Translations under genes and position numbers: made by a program | Notes under the pieces: generated by a model | The model's input: only the letters and a program-made list of their open reading frames with translations | Databases searched by the model: none | What the model was told of the DNA's origin: nothing | From: Vibrio tarriae | Lineage (GTDB): Bacteria > Pseudomonadota > Gammaproteobacteria > Enterobacterales > Vibrionaceae | NCBI RefSeq assembly: GCF_002216685.1 | Contig: NZ_CP022353.1 | Coordinates: 682,001-746,000 of the forward strand | DNA: 64,000 bases | Direction: 5' to 3' | In this document: piece by piece, positions 59,666 to 64,000 of the stretch | Layout: each line of letters opens with the position of its first letter | Position numbering within the stretch: the first letter of the stretch is position 1

Positions 59666-61513
59666 ATGTCTGCGACTCAATACCTCAATCAACTTAACCA
59701 CCGCTATCTGAACATCCATCGTGTCAAAGAAGATTTCTTCTGGGACACTTATATGGGGCTAAGTGATGATCATGCAGGTTCAGCACAAGCGCAAACTGAG
59801 TGGACTCAATTTCTGAGTAATGGTGCGCAAATTGAGGAGATCCGTCAGCAAATCGAACGGGCTGAACAGATCACGGATAGCGAAGAAAAAGCGCAAACCT
59901 TAACGGGCTTACAAGGCTGGCTCGCGATGTTTCAAAGCCATGCGTTGGAATCCGAGCAAGCGCAGTCACTCAAAGCCGGATTGATCCAATTTGAAGCCGA
60001 GCTGTTCGAGAAAAAACAGAAGCATGTGCTGACTTATACCAACGAACAGGGCGAAGCAGTCGAAGCTTCGATTGTCACTTTAGGTTCCACGGTGCGTACT
60101 CATGATCAAGAAGCGGTACGTCGCAGCGCTCATCAGGCTTTCTTGGACTTAGAGCAGTGGCTATTACAAAACGGATTGCTCGAACTGGTGAAGCGCCGTA
60201 ACCATTTTGCGCGCAGCTTGGGTTATCAAACCTTTTTTGATTACTCGGTGGCCAAAAAAGAGAAGATGACCACAGCGCAACTGTTCACCATTTTGGATGA
60301 TTTTGAACAGCGCACGCGTGATCGCCACTTCAGCAGCTTGGCGGAACTTGCGCAAAGTAAAGGGCAGCAAGCGCTGCAAGGGCATAACTTTGTCTACTCG
60401 TTTGCCGGCGATGTGATGCGCGAGCTGGATCCTTACGTGCCATTTTCACAATCGCTGCGCCGTTGGGTGGAATCGTTTGGTCGCCTTAACATTGAATTTA
60501 GTGGTGCAGAGTTGACGCTCGATTTGCTGGATCGTAAAGGCAAATACCCGAACGGTTTCTGCCACGGGCCGATTCCTGCGTTTTACGACCAAGGTAATTG
60601 GGTGGCGGCGAAAGTCAATTTCACCAGTAATGCCAAGCCAGATCAGATGGGCAGTGGCTATGATGGCATCAACACCTTGTTCCATGAAGGTGGGCACGCG
60701 GCGCACTTTGCGAATGTGAAGATGAACGCGCCATGTTTTTCACAAGAGTTTGCACCGACGTCGATGGCGTATGCCGAAACGCAATCCATGTTCTGCGACA
60801 GCTTACTCACCGATGCGGATTGGTTGAAAACCTATGCCAAAGATGCGCAAGGTAACCCAGTGCCAGATGAGCTGATCAAAGCCATGGCATTTAGCCGCCA
60901 GCCGTTTAAAGCTTACGGAGAGCGTAGTATTTTGCTCGTGCCGTATTTCGAGCGGGCGCTGTATGAACTGAGCGAGGAAGAGCTGACCGCAGAGCGCGTC
61001 ACTGAACTGGCTAGAGCAACCGAAAAACACATTATCGGCTTAGAATGCAGCCCGCGTCCGCTGATGGCGATCCCGCATCTGTTATCCGATGAATCGGCAT
61101 GTGCGTATCATGGCTACTTGTTGGCGCACATGGCGGTGTACCAAACCCGCGCTTATTTCCTTGAGCAGTTTGGTTATCTCACCGATAACCCAGCGATTGG
61201 GCCACTGTTGGCGAAGCATTATTGGCAGCAAGGCAATGCACTTTCTCACAATGACACCATTGTGAACCTCACTGGTGAAGGCTTTAATGCTCGCTATCTT
61301 GCCGATGCCTGTAACTTAACTCCGGATGAAGCATGGCAAAAGCAGCAGCACAAAATGGCGCAATTGGCGACGCGTGAGCAAGCCAAACCCGCTTCATTAA
61401 ATGCGCAGATTCGCGTGGTTGATGGTGCTATTGAGCTGGCGTCTAACCGTGATTCGGATGAGGAGATGTGCCGCCAATTTGAGGCGTACATTGCCAAACA
61501 ATACGGCTGCTAA
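59666..61513 (+). CDS. M3-family metallopeptidase (oligoendopeptidase-like)
   Basis: A 615-aa zinc peptidase with the M3 active site HEGGHAAHF (His340, Glu341, His344); the third ligand is probably the glutamate in SMAYAETQSMF. The family covers oligoendopeptidase F, oligopeptidase A and dipeptidyl carboxypeptidase. The size and layout suggest the PepF-like M3B group that degrades peptides in the cytoplasm. No signal peptide is present. It stands alone with its own promoter and terminator. Specific substrates cannot be read from the sequence. Confidence 0.88.
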   Translation: MSATQYLNQLNHRYLNIHRVKEDFFWDTYMGLSDDHAGSAQAQTEWTQFLSNGAQIEEIRQQIERAEQITDSEEKAQTLTGLQGWLAMFQSHALESEQAQSLKAGLIQFEAELFEKKQKHVLTYTNEQGEAVEASIVTLGSTVRTHDQEAVRRSAHQAFLDLEQWLLQNGLLELVKRRNHFARSLGYQTFFDYSVAKKEKMTTAQLFTILDDFEQRTRDRHFSSLAELAQSKGQQALQGHNFVYSFAGDVMRELDPYVPFSQSLRRWVESFGRLNIEFSGAELTLDLLDRKGKYPNGFCHGPIPAFYDQGNWVAAKVNFTSNAKPDQMGSGYDGINTLFHEGGHAAHFANVKMNAPCFSQEFAPTSMAYAETQSMFCDSLLTDADWLKTYAKDAQGNPVPDELIKAMAFSRQPFKAYGERSILLVPYFERALYELSEEELTAERVTELARATEKHIIGLECSPRPLMAIPHLLSDESACAYHGYLLAHMAVYQTRAYFLEQFGYLTDNPAIGPLLAKHYWQQGNALSHNDTIVNLTGEGFNARYLADACNLTPDEAWQKQQHKMAQLATREQAKPASLNAQIRVVDGAIELASNRDSDEEMCRQFEAYIAKQYGC

Positions 61514-61547
61514 TTGGGCTGTAAGTGAAACTCACGGACTGAAAAAT

Positions 61548-61581
61548 AAAAAGGCTGAACGCATAAGGTTCGGCCTTTTTT
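61548..61581 (+). terminator. Terminator of M3 peptidase gene
   Basis: AAAAAGGCTGAAC-GCATAAG-GTTCGGCCTTTTTT is a strong hairpin ending eight bases before the convergent rhombosortase stop, and may act for both genes. Confidence 0.88.
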
Positions 61582-61588
61582 CTCCTGT

Positions 61589-62140
61589 CTATTGCGATAG
61601 TTTACGCCGCAAGAAGCAATGCCCAGCAGCAAGCAACACACCGCTGACTAAACCGGCCAAGTGCGCTTCGGTGGCGACGCGTGCGCCAATCAATTCTGCG
61701 GTGCTGGCGGATGCGCCAAACCACTGCTCCCATGCGACTTTTCCGATCACGCCAAGCACTAACAGCCAACTGCTGCGCCGTCCATTCAGCGCTTCATTCA
61801 GCGCGTAGTAAGCAAAGAGACCATGCAAGGTGCCAGAGAGCCCAACATAAGACTGCATGTCGGAGGCGAGAATCATCCCCCCCACCGCAAGGCTGATCAC
61901 TACCAGAGGGATCAGTAACTGGCGTAGCGTGGGCTTAAACACAAAACTGATGATCCACAAAGCGGCAAGGTTCATCGCCCAGTGGGCAAAGTTGGTGTGT
62001 GCGAAGTTTCCTGTTAGGATGCGCCACCATTGACCTTGCTCTATGGCGCTGAAGTGCCACAGAGTCAGCTCATGCAGTGGTGGCCACTGTAGACTTAAAC
62101 TCAACAGGCTTATAGCCAATAACAGCAGGTAAAGATTCAC
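61589..62140 (-). CDS. rssP: Rhombosortase (GlyGly-CTERM processing rhomboid protease)
   Basis: The 183-aa integral membrane protein has about six helices and the rhomboid catalytic pair: Ser in YVGLSGTLHG and His in TEAHLAGLVSG. The short size and NFAHTNFAHWAMNL motif fit rhombosortases, which cleave GlyGly-CTERM tails of type II secreted proteins such as VesB so that they are modified and anchored. V. cholerae has one, described as RssP; I assign it by family and organism. The start is GTG at 62140 with GGGA upstream. The DTW gene starts only three bases away on the other strand. Confidence 0.85.
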   Translation of the reverse strand: MNLYLLLLAISLLSLSLQWPPLHELTLWHFSAIEQGQWWRILTGNFAHTNFAHWAMNLAALWIISFVFKPTLRQLLIPLVVISLAVGGMILASDMQSYVGLSGTLHGLFAYYALNEALNGRRSSWLLVLGVIGKVAWEQWFGASASTAELIGARVATEAHLAGLVSGVLLAAGHCFLRRKLSQ

Positions 62141-62143
62141 GTC

Positions 62144-62746
62144 ATGTCCCGTTATTGTTCAGAGTGTGGTAAAGCGCGTAAAGCGTGCTTGTGTCCGTCC
62201 ATTGTCGCGCTGGAAAGTGCGGTTGAGCTTATCATTCTTCAACACCCAACGGAACAAAAGCGCCCACTGGGTACCGCGCGCATTCTCAGCTTGTCATTGG
62301 CCAATTGTCGGCTGTTAGTGGGTGAAGATTTTCGTGAGCATGACGAACTAAACCAACTGCTGGCAGAGCCGGATGTGGACCACTATGTGCTTTATCCGAA
62401 TGAACACGCGCAAGAGTGCACAAAGATAAGCCTCACGACAGCGCGCAAAACGCGGGTGATTTTGCTCGATGGGACGTGGAAAAAAGCCTACAAGATGTGG
62501 CAAATCAACACTCAACTGCATGACTTACCGAGCCTACATTTGCCGGGCGAGTGTGTTGGACATTACCGAATTCGTAAAGCGCCGGATGATACCGCGCTTT
62601 CGACTGTGGAGGCGGGGTATCATCTGCTCCAAAAATGGCAACCTGAGCGTGACTTTTCACCACTGCTCAAGGTGTTTGATGCCATGATTCAATATCAGAT
62701 CGATCAGATGCCAGAAGGCGTTTTCGAGCGAAATTACCGTCAGTAA
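62144..62746 (+). CDS. DTW-domain tRNA-uridine aminocarboxypropyltransferase-like protein
   Basis: A 200-aa protein of the DTW family (TDD superfamily), whose members include TapT/TuaA enzymes making acp3U in tRNA from SAM. The N-terminus has a four-cysteine zinc-like cluster (YCSECGKARKACLCPS) and the hallmark LLDGTWKKAYKM is near residue 107. Residues HYRIRKAPDD and STVEAG complete the family pattern. E. coli TapT modifies position 47; the exact target here is not certain. The ATG is three bases from the divergent rhombosortase start, and its end overlaps the dGTPase-like gene by seven bases. Confidence 0.85.
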   Translation: MSRYCSECGKARKACLCPSIVALESAVELIILQHPTEQKRPLGTARILSLSLANCRLLVGEDFREHDELNQLLAEPDVDHYVLYPNEHAQECTKISLTTARKTRVILLDGTWKKAYKMWQINTQLHDLPSLHLPGECVGHYRIRKAPDDTALSTVEAGYHLLQKWQPERDFSPLLKVFDAMIQYQIDQMPEGVFERNYRQ

Positions 62747-64000
62747 TGACTCTGTGCCGAGAAGAGCTGCTGATGTAGTCGCTGCGCGTACGCATCCGTC
62801 ATTGCGGCAATGTAATCACAGATCACGCGCATGCCTTCGTCTTGCGCTTGGGCTTTGCGCCACTTTTCGCCGGTGGCTTGTGGCAGTAGTCGCTCAGGGT
62901 CAGCGCTTAACGCTTCAAACAAATCCATAATCAGTTGCTGGCCTTTGTATTCAAAGCGTTGTACCTGCGGAATTTGAATCACGTATTGGCTTACAAAGTG
63001 TTTGAGCACTTCAAGTGCATTGCCCATGTGCGGCTCGATATAAGCATTGAAAGCCAACAGTTCATTATGGAAAGGCGCTTCAACTGGCTTCACGCTGATA
63101 CTGGTTAAAAGCGCATTCACTATGCCGCCAATCGCATCTTTGCGCACATAGTGTTTGCCAGAAAACAGCATCTCACTCAGCTCGGCAATATGCTCTTCAA
63201 ACCAAGGATCGCCGCACTCGGCAAGCTGCGCTGCTGCGGCTTCTTGCCACTGCGCGCGGGTTACCATGCCCAGCACAATCGCATCTTCCAGATCATGCAC
63301 GCCGTAAGCGATGTCATCCGCCAGTTCCATGATCGAGCAATCGAGCGATTTAAAGCGAGTTTTACGGTGCTCTTTGGGGGAGCTTGGTTCTGCGCGCATT
63401 TGCCCCAGCAATTCACGATCACTTTCACACAACGGCTCCAGCACCCAGTCTAAACTCGCGAGATCACAATCGTAGATGCCTTTTGCGGGCGACCAGTCTT
63501 TAGCTTTCAGTTGGCGTTGGTGGGCGACCGCAGGCGGTGGTGTTGCAGCGCGCGTGGTACTCAGCAGCGCAGGGTATTTCAAAAGCCCTAGTAACGTACG
63601 GCGCGACAGGTTCATACCGTGATGTTCAGTGTAAGGCTCTAAACTGGTGACGATCCGGAAAGTCTGCGCATTGCCCTCAAAGCCACCGTGATCGCGCATC
63701 ATATAATTGAGGGCAATTTCACCGCCATGCCCGTAAGGAGGATGGCCGATATCGTGCGCAAGGCAGAGAGAATCAATCAAGCTGTCAGAGGGTAAGAGCT
63801 CACGAAACTCCGGCTGTTTGAGTTTAATTTGCGCGACGATGCCGGTACCAATTTGCGCCGCTTCCAGTGAATGAGTGAGGCGAGTGCGATGAAAGTCATT
63901 CAGGCTTGTGCCGTGGACTTGAGTTTTGGCTTGCAAGCGCCGAAAAGCCGCTGAATGGAGGATACGTGCGCGATCGCGCTGAAATGGGCTGCGATGATCG
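62740..64000 (-). CDS. dgt: dGTPase-like HD-domain dNTP triphosphohydrolase (N-terminus beyond window)
   Basis: The frame is open to the right edge (420 codons). HD-domain motifs are clear: RLTHSLEAAQIG, CLAHDIGHPPYGHGG and ELADDIAYGVHDLEDA. These enzymes cleave dNTPs to deoxynucleosides and triphosphate. The residues at the edge, DHRSPFQRDRARILHSAAFR, are the usual N-terminal stretch, so only about 20 residues are missing. V. cholerae has a structurally known member of this group. dGTPases of this kind can restrict phages by lowering dNTP pools; whether this one does is unknown. It overlaps the DTW gene tail to tail by seven bases. Confidence 0.88.
   Translation of the reverse strand, partial: DHRSPFQRDRARILHSAAFRRLQAKTQVHGTSLNDFHRTRLTHSLEAAQIGTGIVAQIKLKQPEFRELLPSDSLIDSLCLAHDIGHPPYGHGGEIALNYMMRDHGGFEGNAQTFRIVTSLEPYTEHHGMNLSRRTLLGLLKYPALLSTTRAATPPPAVAHQRQLKAKDWSPAKGIYDCDLASLDWVLEPLCESDRELLGQMRAEPSSPKEHRKTRFKSLDCSIMELADDIAYGVHDLEDAIVLGMVTRAQWQEAAAAQLAECGDPWFEEHIAELSEMLFSGKHYVRKDAIGGIVNALLTSISVKPVEAPFHNELLAFNAYIEPHMGNALEVLKHFVSQYVIQIPQVQRFEYKGQQLIMDLFEALSADPERLLPQATGEKWRKAQAQDEGMRVICDYIAAMTDAYAQRLHQQLFSAQSHY

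Overview
The window is an ordinary stretch of a gammaproteobacterial core chromosome, almost certainly Vibrio cholerae chromosome 1 or a very close relative. Support for that: the fab/acpP proteins match what I remember of V. cholerae FabG, FabF and FabH; small Vibrio-type families are present (DUF2860 porin-like protein, DUF2989 lipoprotein, rhombosortase, metPS); and there is an ERIC repeat. No rRNA, tRNA, CRISPR array, prophage, integron or transposase is visible. The gene order is largely shared with Escherichia coli (adhE-ychE; rne-rluC-yceF-yceD-rpmF-plsX-fabHDGF-pabC-mltG-tmk-holB-tatD-ptsG; gapA-yeaD-msrB-yeaC-ansA-sppA; yoaA-tsaB-slp-fadD-rnd).

Layout. 1-9.6 kb: an NhaC-type antiporter cut by the left edge, aspartate-semialdehyde dehydrogenase, a MarC/YchE membrane protein, the bifunctional fermentative AdhE behind a 626-bp leader, a DMT exporter and a SulP anion transporter. 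9.9-14.7 kb: RNase E and the divergent rluC, separated by a 611-bp region that should hold the rne autoregulatory leader. 14.8-26 kb: the yceD-rpmF-plsX-fab cluster for fatty acid synthesis, running into pabC-mltG-tmk-holB-tatD, in which the last five genes overlap or abut. 26.4-35 kb: sugar entry and lower glycolysis: ptsG, pyruvate kinase (PykA type) and the ROK repressor Mlc, which in enterics represses ptsG. In between lie a methionine/alanine transporter pair with a 33-aa subunit (metP-metS), an outer-membrane protein, a 29-aa YnhF-like membrane peptide and a YjjU-type patatin phospholipase. 35-45.3 kb: cheV, small accessory genes (ABM monooxygenase, glyoxalase-like, RHH protein), a Fur-box-linked ChaN lipoprotein, rlmA, a DUF2860 porin-like protein beside two ERIC elements, yeaD-gapA, msrB and yeaC. 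45.4-64 kb: ansA, sppA, fadH (with FadR box), purU, yoaA-tsaB-slp-hydrolase-fadD, rnd, an M3 peptidase, rhombosortase, a DTW-domain tRNA modification enzyme and a dGTPase-like gene cut by the right edge.

The main anomalies are three reading-frame breaks, each repaired by removing one base: in the essential gene tmk (A7 tract), in a hypothetical gene at 37.5-37.8 kb (A7 tract on the coding strand) and in a small ORF at 51.8-51.9 kb. The tmk break cannot be a simple loss of function in a living cell, so sequence error or slippage must be considered. Other points of interest are the unlisted very small membrane genes, the duplicated linear motif in the RNase E tail, the ERIC family at four places, and the rhombosortase/DTW gene pair whose start codons are only three bases apart. 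I did not find a convincing new multi-gene system.
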